A stretch of 64,000 nucleotides of DNA from Ridgeia piscesae. Its lineage: Eukaryota; Annelida; Polychaeta; Sabellida; Siboglinidae. This document shows, piece by piece, positions 21,739 through 39,118 of the stretch (its first letter is position 1; every line of letters starts with the position of its first letter). A program made the translations under genes and the position numbers. The stretch spans positions 58,501-122,500 of the forward strand of contig JAODUO010000422.1 of the NCBI GenBank assembly GCA_025642075.2, in the 5' to 3' direction. Under the pieces are notes generated by a model that had not been told where the DNA came from, did not search any database, and saw nothing but the letters and a program-made list of their open reading frames with translations.

Positions 21739-24454
21739 CATACATACATATATACATACAACATTTCTATAGTACATTAAAAAAATGAGTCAGATGTCGG
21801 TAATTTTCAAAATTGAGTTATTGGTACCATTGGAAAGAGCAGTCTCAGCTTTCACTGTGTGAAACTTTCACATGATGTAAGAAGATTATGGCAATCATAA
21901 GTGGTGTTACGGCTCGCCAAACATGTGCAGGGTAGAAACCTTCAAACTGAGAAAACTGCCTTCAAAGTTTCAACAACTTTTTTGTCGTGTTTCACGAAAT
22001 CTACCTTAGTTATCATGGACAGATCTTACAGATATTCAGAAAATGAATAGCATGGTGAAGACATTCTGTTAAAGGGAACTAAAAGGGAAAAGCTACATGC
22101 TATGCACGTGAAAGATTTAATAAAAACGAACTATTCTGAATGGTAATCAAATTTTGTCAGTGGTTTATTAGTAAAAAATGTGAACGCCTTTTCTATCAAA
22201 GTTCGTACGTCGTGCCATTTTGACTGATATGTGACGTAGTCGAATGCATAGCGCAATGAGCGGCAGATCGGGCAAATCTGTATTTAAAATAATCGAGTAG
22301 ACTATCAGCTGTATGTCATTCATTATTATTTTACATTAAAATGATTACAAATGATTAAATATACCAGTATTTTAATAGGTTGATTAGCCAAGCATACATT
22401 TTTTTGTTACCATTTTGAAAACAAAAAAGATAATATATATATATATATATATATACATATAAACATTACATAAACACAGTCTAGATCAAGATGTTCCACA
22501 GTATGGATTAATGTAAAAGTAGGATCTAAACAAGGTAAATGAAACATTTAGCAGCAGTGAGTTTAGTAGGTGTTTTGGATCTTTACGTGTACTGAGGGGG
22601 CAGTCTTGGGTGAAACTCACCTGATAGGAAGCTGCTGTCTCTAGCCACAAGCGGGTCACACTGAGGTGACGACGACATGTTGGTCATTCTTGACATACGG
22701 TCAGTCTGGTCCGTAGTCTTGTAGTAGAAGGAGTCGGCGAAGGAGAGCTTCCTTTGTTCCACCCAGTCAGCCATGCCAGCAAACGACAGCCACGGCATCC
22801 ATGTGTCTGCAACAGGCAACACTGCACTAGGGAAACAGGGAATTAGTGATTCCTCAGAAACAAACATGAGCAACGTTGAAACTCCAATACAGAGAAGAGT
22901 CAAAAATACTGTGACTGCAGATGCTGCAACTATGTGTAAAATGCAGAGTATTATCCAGGGTAAACCCACGTCATCATGCTTCGATCCTTCACCTGTGCCA
23001 CAGAGTGTCTGTCTGCCACTGGTAACAAACATTTTCCTGCTCATATCCGGAATCATCTTATCAATATCTATTTCAAATCGGGCACTGGCTAACAATTGGC
23101 AAACATACAAACCCAGACACAGCATTGAAACTGCCTTAATGAGAGTGCAGCATATCACCAGTTACTTGCCAGACTCCAGGTGTCCTACTGGTTCTTCTGG
23201 ACTTTTCTTCCACGTTTGACACTGTTGATGCTGCTATCCTACTAAAGACTATGCACAGCCACACAGCGAGACTCTTGCATGGTTTGGTTGATACAGTTAA
23301 GCAAGGATCTACTAGTAATTGTAACGTATGTTCACGTTCAGTAAAACACATGTGAAACAGATACACCTTCTGTTTTCTTCTTCTCTTCTCTCAGGTACTG
23401 GACTTTGCAGGGCGTTTTAAAGTCCGAGAATTTGTGAGTCCACTACAGGTTACACATTTACCCCCTTAGTGGGATCTTTTACTTCCCCTGGCATAGACAC
23501 CAGATAGAAGGGACCACCGTCTTTTAGTGTCTCTTCTGAAAGACACAGGCAAATGGGGGTGAACGAAATTGCCTAAGTTTCGAAACGATGGTAGGTGGGA
23601 TTGAACCACTGTCACCTCGATTGACAGTCCAGCGCTCTACCATGCGACCACCACTCCCCACTTAAGAGTAATCTAGCTGCTTCAATTTGGGTGCTTCAAA
23701 GTAACAGTTTGATCATGTATATATGTATTCAATCATGCACATTTGTACTTTAACAAAAAAATTATTTTTAAAGACAGCATATTTTTTATTAGATTTCTTA
23801 GTGAATTGTATATTACCCAAACTATGGCCAATAGAAGTGAATTGTATAAGCTGTGTCCTTATTTGGTTTCACCTTTGTTTATAGAAGTAAACCGTAGAAT
23901 AAATTGTGTCCTTACTTGGCTTCACCTCTGTCTTTAGAAGTAAACCATAGAATAAGTTATGTCCTTACTTGGCTTCACCTCTGTCTATAGAAGTAAACCA
24001 TAGAATAAGTTATGTCCTTACTTGGCTTCACCTCTGTCTATAGAAGTAAACCATAGAATAAGTTATGTCCTTACTTGGCTTCACCTCTGTCTATAGAAGT
24101 AAACCGTAGAATAAGTTATGTCCTTACTTGGCTTCACCTCTGTCTATAGAAGTAAACCGTAGAATAAGTTATGTCCTTACTTGGCTTCACCTCTGTCTTT
24201 AGAAGTAAACCATAGAATAAGTTATGTCCTTACTTGGCTTCACCTCTGTCTTTAGAAGTAAACCATAGAATAAGTTATGTCCTTACTTGGCTTCACCTCT
24301 GTCTTTAGAAGTAAACCATAGAATAAGTTATGTCCTTACTTGGCTTCACCTCTGTCTATAGAAGTAAACAATAGAATAAGTTATGTCCTTACTTGGCTTC
24401 ACCTCTGCTTTTCTTCTCTTTGCAAGTTGATCACATTCTTCATCGTACGCAGAA
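2028..24454 (-). CDS. SENP1: SENP1/SENP2-like SUMO-specific cysteine protease (17 exons recovered, 5' end missing)
   Basis: Clan CE protease (C48/Ulp1 family) that matures SUMO precursors and removes SUMO from nuclear proteins. Exons from 5' to 3': 24454-24393, 22806-22621, 19693-19627, 18448-18325, 16750-16584, about 14341-14109, 13835-13754, 13507-13433, 9715-9631, 8932-8900, 8482-8365, 7989-7847, 6457-6239, 6001-5922, 3049-2971, 2760-2665, 2090-2028. Splice phases agree throughout; they encode about 636 residues, close to the 644 of human SENP1. The protease domain is about residues 411-636, with His527 (GMHW), Asp544 (YYDSMGG), Cys595 (NGSDCGMF) and the family Trp in HW. The N-terminal half is basic and low complexity, followed by a SUMO-interacting motif near residue 280 and an acidic run of eight Glu. 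The weak point is the exon ending at 14109: phase requires an acceptor near 14342, not the better-looking one at 14369, unless a small exon is hidden in the repeat array. The first exon was not found. Confidence 0.92.
2665..2760 (-). CDS. SENP1: SENP1-like exon with the catalytic cysteine
   Basis: A 96-base, phase 0-0 exon. It carries [13 protein letters not shown], the nucleophile signature of SENP1/2; the Cys codon is at 2728-2730 on the minus strand. The Gln of the oxyanion hole (PQQ) is present, so the enzyme looks catalytically competent. Confidence 0.95.
3341..4483. repeat. minisatellite, ~33-base unit, SENP1 intron
   Basis: About 34 copies of a unit built from ccctccctcccccagcaggc followed by catagagttgtaa, with length variants. 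It abuts and is clearly related to the 30-base array at 4484-5895. The minus-strand unit has no stop in any frame, which produces three overlapping open frames of 359-386 codons that are not genes. Confidence 0.95.
4484..5895. repeat. 30-base minisatellite resembling the adjacent SENP1 exon
   Basis: About 47 highly similar 30-base copies whose core is cccatggagttgta. The exon at 5922-6001 contains cccatggagtcgta, a 13 of 14 match lying in the codons for the catalytic YDSMG. In the repeat those codons would read YNSMG, replacing the catalytic Asp by Asn. The array starts about 27 bases downstream of that exon's donor, inside the intron. Long open frames on both strands are repeat artefacts. 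Confidence 0.95.
5922..6001 (-). CDS. SENP1: SENP1-like exon with the catalytic aspartate
   Basis: 80 bases, phase 0 in and phase 2 out, with donor AA|GTAAGTG. It encodes [17 protein letters not shown] and onward. The Asp of YYDSMGG lies 17 residues after the catalytic His, as in human SENP1 and SENP2; its codon is at 5963-5965. Confidence 0.95.
6239..6457 (-). CDS. SENP1: SENP1-like exon with the catalytic histidine
   Basis: 219 bases, phase 0-0. It encodes [13 protein letters not shown] at the start, then [20 protein letters not shown] and [12 protein letters not shown], all hallmark blocks of the SENP1/2 fold. The catalytic His codon is at 6251-6253 and is followed by the conserved Trp. 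Confidence 0.95.
6592..6672. repeat. dispersed repeat fragment, copy A
   Basis: About 80 bases here match about 25070-25150 in the same orientation at roughly 80% by eye; both share cattacaacatggagt-type ends. This is probably a fragment of an unclassified interspersed repeat in a SENP1 intron. Confidence 0.5.
7024..7709. repeat. ~690 bp near-perfect inverted repeat
   Basis: The left arm 7024-7345 is repeated in reverse complement by 7350-7709, around a four-base centre (tatg). Ends match exactly (ttgtgctctggatatgctc against gagcatatccagagcacaa). The right arm has about 38 extra bases near 7392-7435. Apart from that the arms are almost identical. The element lies in the SENP1 intron between exons 6239-6457 and 7847-7989, so the pre-mRNA could fold into a hairpin of about 300 bp. 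A head-to-head insertion of a transposon fragment is a likely origin. Confidence 0.93.
7847..7989 (-). CDS. SENP1: SENP1-like exon opening the protease domain
   Basis: 143 bases. It encodes [14 protein letters not shown], then [20 protein letters not shown] and LNWLNDE, the SUMO-contacting start of the catalytic domain. The preceding exon ends in DEFP, so the junction reads FPELTEEQE, as in vertebrate SENP1. Confidence 0.94.
8365..8482 (-). CDS. SENP1: SENP1-like acidic linker exon
   Basis: 118 bases, phase 0 in and phase 1 out. It encodes [11 protein letters not shown], a Glu-rich stretch and a pure run of eight GAG codons followed by VIDEFP. The (GAG)8 tract at 8384-8407 is a coding microsatellite and likely length-variable. 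HKL and DEFP match the human linker just before the protease domain. Confidence 0.88.
8900..8932 (-). CDS. SENP1: SENP1-like 33-base microexon
   Basis: Encodes [11 protein letters not shown] between acceptor tgtgacag and donor GTGAGT, phase 0-0. Its size makes it easy for automatic gene finders to miss; skipping would keep the frame. Confidence 0.75.
9175..9535. repeat. degenerate purine minisatellite (gggagggagaactactgggt)
   Basis: About 20-base units rich in GGGAGG with irregular spacing, in the SENP1 intron between exons 8900-8932 and 9631-9715. The 86-codon open frame on the plus strand is periodic and rejected as a gene. Confidence 0.8.
9631..9715 (-). CDS. SENP1: SENP1-like coiled-coil exon
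   Basis: 85 bases, phase 2 in and 0 out. It encodes [20 protein letters not shown] and ends YYSSK. It aligns with the RERLRQIEEQ region of human SENP1 upstream of the protease domain. Confidence 0.85.
10087..12760. repeat. 31-34 base minisatellite, SENP1 intron
   Basis: About 80 copies of a unit containing gaatggactgactagcac followed by tgacaccacc and ccat or cat. Length variants differ by the presence of gt and of one or two c's. No clear match to the flanking exons was seen, unlike other arrays in this gene. It occupies most of the intron between exons 9631-9715 and 13433-13507. Confidence 0.95.
13433..13507 (-). CDS. SENP1: SENP1-like exon
   Basis: 75 bases. It encodes [13 protein letters not shown], then [10 protein letters not shown], matching the EWIKEL segment of human SENP1. 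Donor TT|GTGAGT, phase 2. Confidence 0.88.
13754..13835 (-). CDS. SENP1: SENP1-like exon with SUMO-interacting motif
   Basis: 82 bases. With the last codons of the upstream exon (ending 14109) it encodes [24 protein letters not shown] followed by alternating Asp and Ser is the classical phospho-regulated SUMO-interacting motif, as in PIAS proteins. The motif spans the exon junction, so it is only visible after splicing. Confidence 0.85.
14109..14341 (-). CDS. SENP1: SENP1-like basic-region exon (5' boundary uncertain)
   Basis: Encodes a Ser/Lys/Arg-rich region including [15 protein letters not shown] and [12 protein letters not shown], possible nuclear localisation signals, and ends DKPEVI before donor G|GTAGGT. 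The frame is open up to 14403. Phase with exon 16584-16750 requires one leading base, satisfied by acceptor cacaag at 14342-14343. The stronger acceptor tgtgacag at 14369 gives the wrong phase and is itself a copy of the neighbouring repeat unit. Confidence 0.7.
14374..16430. repeat. 31-base minisatellite carrying acceptor-like sites
   Basis: About 66 copies of caacacctgtcacacagaca plus cacctacagat. On the minus strand each unit reads gtgtctgtgtgacag|GT, nearly the same as the sequence just before the SENP1 exon (gtgtctgtgacag|GG at 14369). The array lies directly upstream of that exon. The open frames of 109-342 codons on the plus strand are periodic artefacts. Confidence 0.95.
16584..16750 (-). 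CDS. SENP1: SENP1-like N-terminal-region exon
   Basis: 167 bases, phase 0 in and phase 2 out. It encodes [20 protein letters not shown] and later NLTLANATS. Only this frame is open; the donor is TC|GTAAGTGG. Confidence 0.8.
16785..18110. repeat. 61-base tandem array with acceptor-like core
   Basis: About 21 almost identical 61-base copies starting 35 bases upstream of the exon 16584-16750 acceptor. Minus-strand units contain gtcgtctgtgtctccag|AG, resembling the real acceptor cgtatctgtcctcag|AG. Only a few copies carry single-base differences, so amplification is recent. Confidence 0.95.
18325..18448 (-). CDS. SENP1: SENP1-like N-terminal basic exon
   Basis: 124 bases. It encodes [20 protein letters not shown], then [12 protein letters not shown] and LTAEE. 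The Arg cluster is a probable nuclear localisation signal. Donor GAG|GTAACT, phase 0. Confidence 0.8.
18833..19626. repeat. 28-base minisatellite of duplicated splice donors
   Basis: About 28 copies. On the minus strand the exon 19627-19693 ends GGTTACAG|GTAGGTCTGACTG, and every unit repeats GGTTACAG or a CTACAG variant, then GTAGGTCTGACTG. Each copy therefore carries a good donor. Because 28 is not a multiple of three and the first unit reads through to an in-frame TAG, only the first donor is useful for the protein. Confidence 0.95.
19627..19693 (-). CDS. SENP1: SENP1-like N-terminal exon next to the donor array
   Basis: 67 bases, phase 1 in and phase 2 out. It encodes [20 protein letters not shown] and Y, then joins RPDPYTHG in the next exon. 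Both phases match their neighbours, which supports the exon although its sequence is not conserved to my knowledge. Confidence 0.75.
19905..20012. repeat. interspersed repeat fragment, copy A
   Basis: About 100 bases here are repeated in the same orientation at 22311-22425 with few differences (shared ttaataggttgattagcca). Two copies 2.4 kb apart in one intron suggest a transposon end or a local duplication. Confidence 0.75.
20170..20490. repeat. short degenerate minisatellite (ctacctgtgactgtttgtta)
   Basis: Roughly a dozen irregular units of about 26 bases in the SENP1 intron between exons 19627-19693 and 22621-22806. On the minus strand units read CACAG|GTAGGG, again donor-like. Confidence 0.75.
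20970..21760. repeat. compound TATATG / ACATACGTATAT / TACA microsatellite
   Basis: A run of tatatgta units to about 21070, then acatacgtatat-type units to about 21440, an AT-rich decay zone, and tacatacata repeats to 21760. Alternating purine-pyrimidine sequence of this kind can form cruciforms. Overlapping Tyr/Ile/Val open frames on both strands are not genes. Confidence 0.95.
22311..22425. repeat. interspersed repeat fragment, copy B
   Basis: Second copy of the 19905-20012 sequence, with a slightly longer poly-T and followed by an (AT)n run at 22434-22456. Confidence 0.75.
22621..22806 (-). CDS. SENP1: SENP1-like N-terminal exon
   Basis: 186 bases, phase 1 in and out. It encodes [29 protein letters not shown] and a Ser/Met-rich stretch ending DSSFLS. 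The minus-strand frame stays open upstream to 23158, but that extension is antisense to a LINE fragment and is excluded by the acceptor ttgcag at 22807. Confidence 0.75.
22830..23340 (+). mobile_element. decayed non-LTR retrotransposon (reverse transcriptase fragment)
   Basis: Plus-strand frames contain [15 protein letters not shown] and, after a frameshift, [17 protein letters not shown] and LLAWFG. These are the RT fingers/palm blocks with the D of the first catalytic motif, as in CR1/Jockey-like LINEs. The fragment is frameshifted and antisense to the SENP1 gene. Confidence 0.8.
23430..23665 (-). mobile_element. tRNA-derived SINE (Asp-like head)
   Basis: The minus strand from about 23660 reads like a tRNA: tggtagagcgctggactgtc, anticodon loop ctGTCaa (Asp), and B box GGTTCAATCCC. 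A roughly 170-base unrelated body follows. A tRNA gene is unlikely because the acceptor stem does not pair cleanly and a body is attached. Confidence 0.7.
23868..24392. repeat. 53-base tandem array containing copied exon end and donor
   Basis: About 10 copies. On the minus strand the exon 24393-24454 ends CAGAGGTGAAGCCAA|GTAAGG; each unit repeats this sequence exactly or nearly so. Units also carry tttacttctatag just before it, so every copy is laid out as acceptor, 16-base mini-exon, donor. Confidence 0.95.
24393..24454 (-). CDS. SENP1: SENP1-like 5'-most exon recovered
   Basis: 62 bases with acceptor gtttcag and donor AA|GTAAGG. It encodes [20 protein letters not shown] in the only open frame. 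It needs two bases from an upstream exon that I could not identify. Confidence 0.65.
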
Positions 24455-24548
24455 CTGAAACAAAGATTACAGAATTAAACTATAAAGGCTACAGACAGTG
24501 ATACTGATGCAAACTGGCAGCTCATAATACAAATAGCATCATTTGTCC

Positions 24549-24612
24549 ATCTAATGTGTCATTTGCTAAACATTTATTATATAATAAATGTTTAGCAAAT
24601 GACACATTAGAT
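24549..24612. repeat. perfect 64 bp palindrome
   Basis: Arms of 31 bases starting atctaatgtgtcatttgcta match in reverse complement around a central TA, with no mismatch. It sits about 95 bases upstream of the first recovered SENP1 exon. A MITE remnant or recent inverted duplication is possible. Confidence 0.93.
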
Positions 24613-25069
24613 ATAGGCACATTGCATCACTCTAATGCAAGTGTTGTACATAATGTAGGTCAAAGTTGCCAGCTGGTTCATATTTAAGGTGATATAATGA
24701 ATGACACCAGGGGGCACTGTGCTACAGACATGCAACTATGTTGTGGTGTGTTATTTCTGTTGTTGATTTTATACTGTGATTTTCATACTTAAAACATTTC
24801 TCCCATTAATTATATATATATATATATATATTTGAGATCTGGTATGATTATGTCACAAAAAAGAAATCATTAAATTAATGTTCGACATGGGATACCATGC
24901 AGTGATATATTATTACTACTGTGATTATTGAGCTGTGTAAGCAGAACAGTACATAGGCACTATGAACGATACAATGTAATGCCTATGGTGCATTTCCTGA
25001 TTAGATGGTTGATGTTAAAGGCCATATATGGGGAAAATGGTGGTATTGAAAAATTGTCCTATTAAAAAA

Positions 25070-25150
25070 TAGACCAAGAAGCCCTTTGAACTATATTGTG
25101 ACTTTGTTGAATCATTGTGACATAACAACATGGAGTATCAAAACAGGAGC
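25070..25150. repeat. dispersed repeat fragment, copy B
   Basis: Similar to 6592-6672 in the same orientation. See that entry for the shared ends. Confidence 0.5.
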
Positions 25151-26349
25151 ATTCATAAAACCTGGAGAAACTAGTGGAATTTATGTTTCCATGTAAATAA
25201 TCGCATAGCCTATATTGAGGCTGTATGAGCAGCTTCAACACACAAGCCAGTATTAGTCCAAAGTGTAGATTCCTTTCAAGTCAAAGTATTGCTAAATGGG
25301 GTAACCATGAAATTCATCTGAAGTATTCGCTTGTATTATATAAGTAATAGGTCAATTATTTTTGTTTTGCTTCCTACTGCTAAATATTACATTCAATATG
25401 ATTGCATTCAAATTTCTAGCCAATTACAACATTTGTAACTGTTCCTATTACTATCACCCCGGCCCAAGCCTGCTGAGTGGCTACATGACAGTTGCTAATA
25501 TTTAAAAAATTACGTCAGTTCGTAACTACTTCAAAGTTCAGTTTTCACACTTTAAACAACCCTTTTCAAAGGCTAAGCCTACGTTTTGCGAGTTTTGAAC
25601 AAACTGGATATAATTTATTATGTTGCAGATTTATCACATCAATATCTTCCGGAAGAACTTGACCAAATTTGAGTAAACATGGCAAGACACAGCCAGTCCC
25701 GCGATTATTGCCCACATCAGTACACTGGTAACGAAGAACTACTTAGCACTACAAATTATCAGGCAGACACACATTATCGCCCGACCAGTATTTGAACAAA
25801 AGATCCCTGCGTCGTTTGCGAATTAAAACATTTGACAATCAGCTTATTTCATGAAATATTAAATAACCTATATCACCTAGTGTATTACTACCTTAACTGT
25901 GATCTTTTTCTTGAAGGTTCTTTCGAAGATCCTGTAAAAAACGCCAACAATTTCGATATCATCACAACAAGCCATCCAAAACTTGCAGCGCGTAGTAGCC
26001 TCGATGACACAGGCTCCGTGAGGTGGCAGCACTTTTAAGCCCGCTCTGCGTTTGTGACCGACAGGGCAGCCTTAGCCCAAAATAGGGTAGAGATCTTGAT
26101 GGCTCACAGGCAGAATTTGACATACAGCATACCCTTTTTATAAATATTATTCAAAAGATTTTTTTACTGAAACATGGCATACAACATAGAGAAAAATTAC
26201 TTTTTTTATTTTTATATAATAATTATTTATTATGTTTTGTTTACTTTTTATTTTGTGTACATATATATATTGTATAAAATATATTGTTTAAAAAGCATGC
26301 ATGCTATATAAATATGAATTATTATTATTATACACGTAAACCTGTGAAT

Positions 26350-26495
26350 CATCATAAAAGTATAATATATATATATTTATATATATATATATATTATATA
26401 TATTATATATATATATATATATATATTCATATATTACTCATTATTTTATTAATAGTAATTAATTACATTTATGATACAAAGTCATAATAATGCTA

Positions 26496-26559
<64 letters not shown>

Positions 26560-26570
26560 TATATATATAA
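26350..26570. repeat. (AT)n microsatellite cluster
   Basis: Two long AT-dinucleotide tracts separated by about 60 bases of AT-rich DNA. No gene content. Confidence 0.95.
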
Positions 26571-27349
26571 ACCAGTTCCATGTTCATGCACCAACCAAAA
26601 CATCAATGAACTAGAAACGCCACATTCTGTGTTATATGTTATTGAACTTTTTCAAATAAACATATTTTGCTTTCTGAATGTCCAGCTGTGACGTCAATTA
26701 AGAGGCATGCTGGCATCACGCCGACACTTTCTTTGCTATTCAGCATTTCTATATGGAGAAATATTTTGTTGAAACGAGCGTCAGAGTGCGTTATTGTGTG
26801 ATACTCTGATGTAAAGCAAACACGTACTAATCGCGGTATGGGAACAAACATTTAAATTACGGTTCCACGCAATTCAAATTTTGCTGGAAACAATTAAGCT
26901 GTATAGATTCGTGGAGGCGCGGGTTTCGCCACACCACGAAACATAGCAAATATGTTATATCTAAATTCGGAAGAGAAACGTTATGTAATTCATTAATATC
27001 ACCAGAATGTCGCAACAATAATTTATTTGCAACAAAAAATTTAACACAGTAATGGTGCATAATAATGATGTAGTATATTTCTTAAATGCATTTATGCACT
27101 GATAAATTATAATTTCTTTTCTCGTATATTATTGCAATAAATGAAATTGGTTACATATAAACACTTGTTTATTTTTTCATTAAATACCACTGATTTTAAC
27201 TTTGACTCCTTTTTTTAACGTCAGCCAATGAAATTGCCCCGATGGTCGACCTCCGGTCATGTGATATAATGTTGGGTGATTTCACAGCCACACATTGCTC
27301 GTGTTACATGCAATGTTTAGTATGTGAATGGATCAATACATTGGGATAC

Positions 27350-27860
27350 CCTCCAGTGTCTTACCCAGATGTTTGTTTTTCTGTCTCGGTATGTGATATT
27401 TAACATACCCCTTTCCATCTTTGTTTGTGTGGCTGCTAGCTTGTTATTTTCATGGGTGGTGAGTGTCCATGTTTCCGCGCCGCATGTCATTGCTGGAAGT
27501 ATGCATGAGTTGTAGATTTGTCTCTACAAGCATGTTCCAATATTATCCTTGACGATGTCGCGGTGTTTGGCGAATGCTGTCCATCCGGTCGTGATTCTTC
27601 TTTGAATCTCATTGTCTTGGTTTTTGGCTCTGGTGCTACAAATGTATCTCTGTCCCAGGTAGATGTAGCTTTCAACGTTCTCGATATGAGTGTTGTTAAC
27701 ATATATTGGTGTGTCGGTTTCTGTCATCACCTTTGTCTTAGACTTGATCATCTTCAGACCCTAATTTTCACTTTCACCAGCTAATTCCTATAGCATTTAC
27801 TGCAGCTCATGTTGGTATGTCGTCGGCGATGCGAAGATGACTAAGATATTCGACGACTAT
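27350..27860 (-). mobile_element. RTE-type LINE fragment (reverse transcriptase, C-terminal part)
   Basis: The minus strand encodes degenerate LRIADDI (the catalytic ADD box), then KSKTKVMTETDTPIYVNNTH, IYLGQRY, WTAFAKHRDI, an in-frame stop at TCL*RQIYNS, LPAMTCGAETWTLTTHE and TYRDRKTNIWV. This order of blocks is typical of RTE/F52C9.6-like elements. Stops and frameshifts show that it is dead. Confidence 0.85.
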
Positions 27861-28891
27861 CTTCAAACCTCTGGTTTCCCAAGTCAGTCACCGGAAAATT
27901 ATATATATACAAAGAGGAGGACCAACATACGTGTCTATAAAATAATTGCATCCAGACCTTAATTTGTTTGACAGTTTATTCAATACACATGAAACAACAC
28001 CAAGGTATACCACTGCGAAAGACATCTGTGTCATTGAGTTGTTTTACCTACACGTGGAGTTCCATCTGCATCACAGTGTTCTCGTGCGCAGTGCCGAGTG
28101 ATAAAGAAATAGTAAAACGAATAAATGAATATTACAAATCTATTCTATCTCAAATAATTTAATGACTTAATAGAACTGCAGGACATTATGTTCATGTGCA
28201 AATTAAGTGTAATTATGAATGTTCTCCCTAAATGTATCTGAAGTAGAAAACAACAGAATGGTGGTTTACTTGACCTAATGTGTAGCATGATGAGAGAGAT
28301 ATAAAAGTTACAATATAAAGTGGAAGTGAAATATATTTTGCCGACAACATTAAACACTACATGGAACGCAAATAACAAAGTAGGCTATTGCGTAAAATAG
28401 GCTATGCTTTTGTCTATCTGAATTTCGAAGAAGCTTCATACTAGCAACGACCGTCACGCGGCGGACATGGCACTTCGAGACTAGATTACTTTTGTTACAC
28501 TGCAACCGATTACATCGTCAATTAGGAACAAACAAAACAGACGTGTTGCTTACGTAAGACTTCTACGTTGATTTGCAGCTTATGATATCGCAGAATGTCT
28601 GTTGGTGTTCACAGCGTAACAAAGGAGACGTGTTTCTGGAAAGCATTTCCTGACTATCTTACGTTAATCTTAACTTGGCACATAATGTTTAAACATGTGT
28701 GTATTTTGAAACAAAACCTATTATTTGCGGTTTTGCATGGTTGAAAACAACGTAACAAAAGTAATCTCCTGACGCTCTTGGTGCAAGGTAAGCTGGTTCC
28801 AGGGCACCTCGGCTTCGCTCGAAACTATTCGGTACTACTCGGCTGTTTTCGGTTATTGTCGACAGTTGATTGTTGAAGAAATGTCGTCTGC

Positions 28892-37636
<8,745 letters not shown>

Positions 37637-37730
37637 GTTGCCGTTGAGAGGGAGAGACACCGCGTTGTCGAGCAGTAAGAGTTCCTGTCGTTCGGGCGCA
37701 GCACTGATGGACACGGCGGGGCCACGTCGC

Positions 37731-37738
37731 CTTTTATA
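37731..37738 (-). promoter_or_regulatory. TATA box of the cysteine-rich gene
   Basis: TATAAAAG on the minus strand, flanked by GC-rich sequence, about 95 bases upstream of the start codon. Transcription would begin near 37700-37708 and give a 5' UTR of roughly 70 bases. Confidence 0.65.
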
Positions 37739-37899
37739 GCTCCTCGTTGACGACGACGCCGCGATGTCATGGTGACACTGCGGGGGCTGGACGTGTTCTC
37801 ACTGAGATGACCCTTGACGACGAAAACACAACTGCTCGTATTGACGTACGGGACGACAGCGTCTTAGCAAAGTGTTCTCTATTCTTTTGTATAACACAC

Positions 37900-38005
37900 A
37901 TTTAAAGGTACACCCACGCATGCACACATGCACGCACATACGCACGAACACACGCAAGCACATACGCATGCACATACGCACGCACATACGCACGCACATA
38001 CGCAC
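37900..38005. repeat. (CGCACATA)-type simple repeat
   Basis: Irregular cacatacgcacg units upstream of the cysteine-rich gene promoter. No coding signal. Confidence 0.8.
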
Positions 38006-38570
38006 ACACATTGTTGGGATGTCACAATCCCCGTTACACACCGGCAGATGTCGTTCGTATATATTATGGTTATTGATAGTTTTGTGTATGCCTGAAACAT
38101 TTCCATTGACAGGTATGAGATTGTTAAATTCCTCCACCCTGACCAAACTCTGCTTCTACCCGAATTCGAGACGAAGGTTCTTTTGGGGCATTCTAGTACA
38201 TAGGGATGTCGCGGAAGGTCAACATGGCATAATTTAGAAGAACAATAGACCGTGCATGCACGCACGTGCGTGCTTGCGTGCGTGCATGTAGGTGTTTGTC
38301 GGTATCTTAGTTTCTAAGCGACGAAGGACTAATCGTCTGCCTGCTACGCTTCTGTTATGTTCCTTTGTGAAATTGTTTCTGCTGACCTTACACAGATTAC
38401 AATGTTTCCATTCCTAGATCATTGTAAAAATAACTTATGAGCTTCTTGGGTTTGTGTTTCCATGTCCACGCCATTTGTCTCCTCATGGAACAATGTAGCA
38501 GCATGTCTACGAACAGCTGTATTTGTAATGAACATTATTTATACATGTTGCCCGTGAATACATTTATACA

Positions 38571-38742
38571 TACTCACTCACTCACTCACTCACTCACTCA
38601 CTCACTCACTCACTCACTCACTCACTCACTCACTCACTCACTCACTCACTCACTCACTCACTCACTCACTCATACACTTACACACACATTAACACACACA
38701 TTCACACACTCATTCACACATTCTCTCGCACACAGTCACTCG

Positions 38743-38773
<31 letters not shown>

Positions 38774-38848
38774 TCACTAACTCCAAAACACACACACACA
38801 CACACACACTCACTCAATCACACACATGCACACACACACACACACACA

Positions 38849-38894
<46 letters not shown>

Positions 38895-39001
38895 TCACAC
38901 TCACACACACACACACACACACACTCACACACACACTCACACACTCACACACTCACACACTCACACATACACTCACTCATTCATATACTCACACATTCAC
39001 T

Positions 39002-39078
<77 letters not shown>

Positions 39079-39118
39079 GCACGCACCGCACGCACGCAAG
39101 CACACACACACACACACA
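38571..39118. repeat. (TCAC)n and (CA)n compound microsatellite
   Basis: About 100 bases of pure actc tetranucleotide, then CA-rich sequence with interruptions. His/Thr open frames across it are artefacts. Confidence 0.97.

Larger units (their letters stand above)
24613..28891. other. region between genes 1 and 2
   Basis: The missing first SENP1 exon(s) and promoter should lie in the low part. I see no convincing start: an ATG frame at about 25975 on the minus strand gives a 28-codon open stretch, but its donor phase does not fit. The rest holds AT microsatellites, a repeat copy at 25070-25150, an RTE fragment at 27350-27860 and unique AT-rich DNA, probably including the 3' UTR of gene 2. 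Confidence 0.5.

Noticed and set aside
22583..23158. 191-codon minus-strand frame with apparent membrane segments, continuous with a SENP1 exon
   Set aside because: The upstream part is antisense to a LINE reverse transcriptase, and a good acceptor at 22807 gives the right phase with the previous exon.
23570..23660. Functional tRNA-Asp gene on the minus strand
   Set aside because: B box and anticodon loop are present, but the acceptor stem does not close and a SINE body follows.
25681..25800. Possible first exon on the plus strand starting MARHSQSRDYCPHQYT
   Set aside because: A 39-codon open frame with no downstream plus-strand exon that I could join to it.
25909..26040. First SENP1 exon on the minus strand starting MACCDDIEIVGVFYR
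   Set aside because: Its donor would be phase 0, but the exon at 24454 needs two leading bases; no intermediate exon was found.
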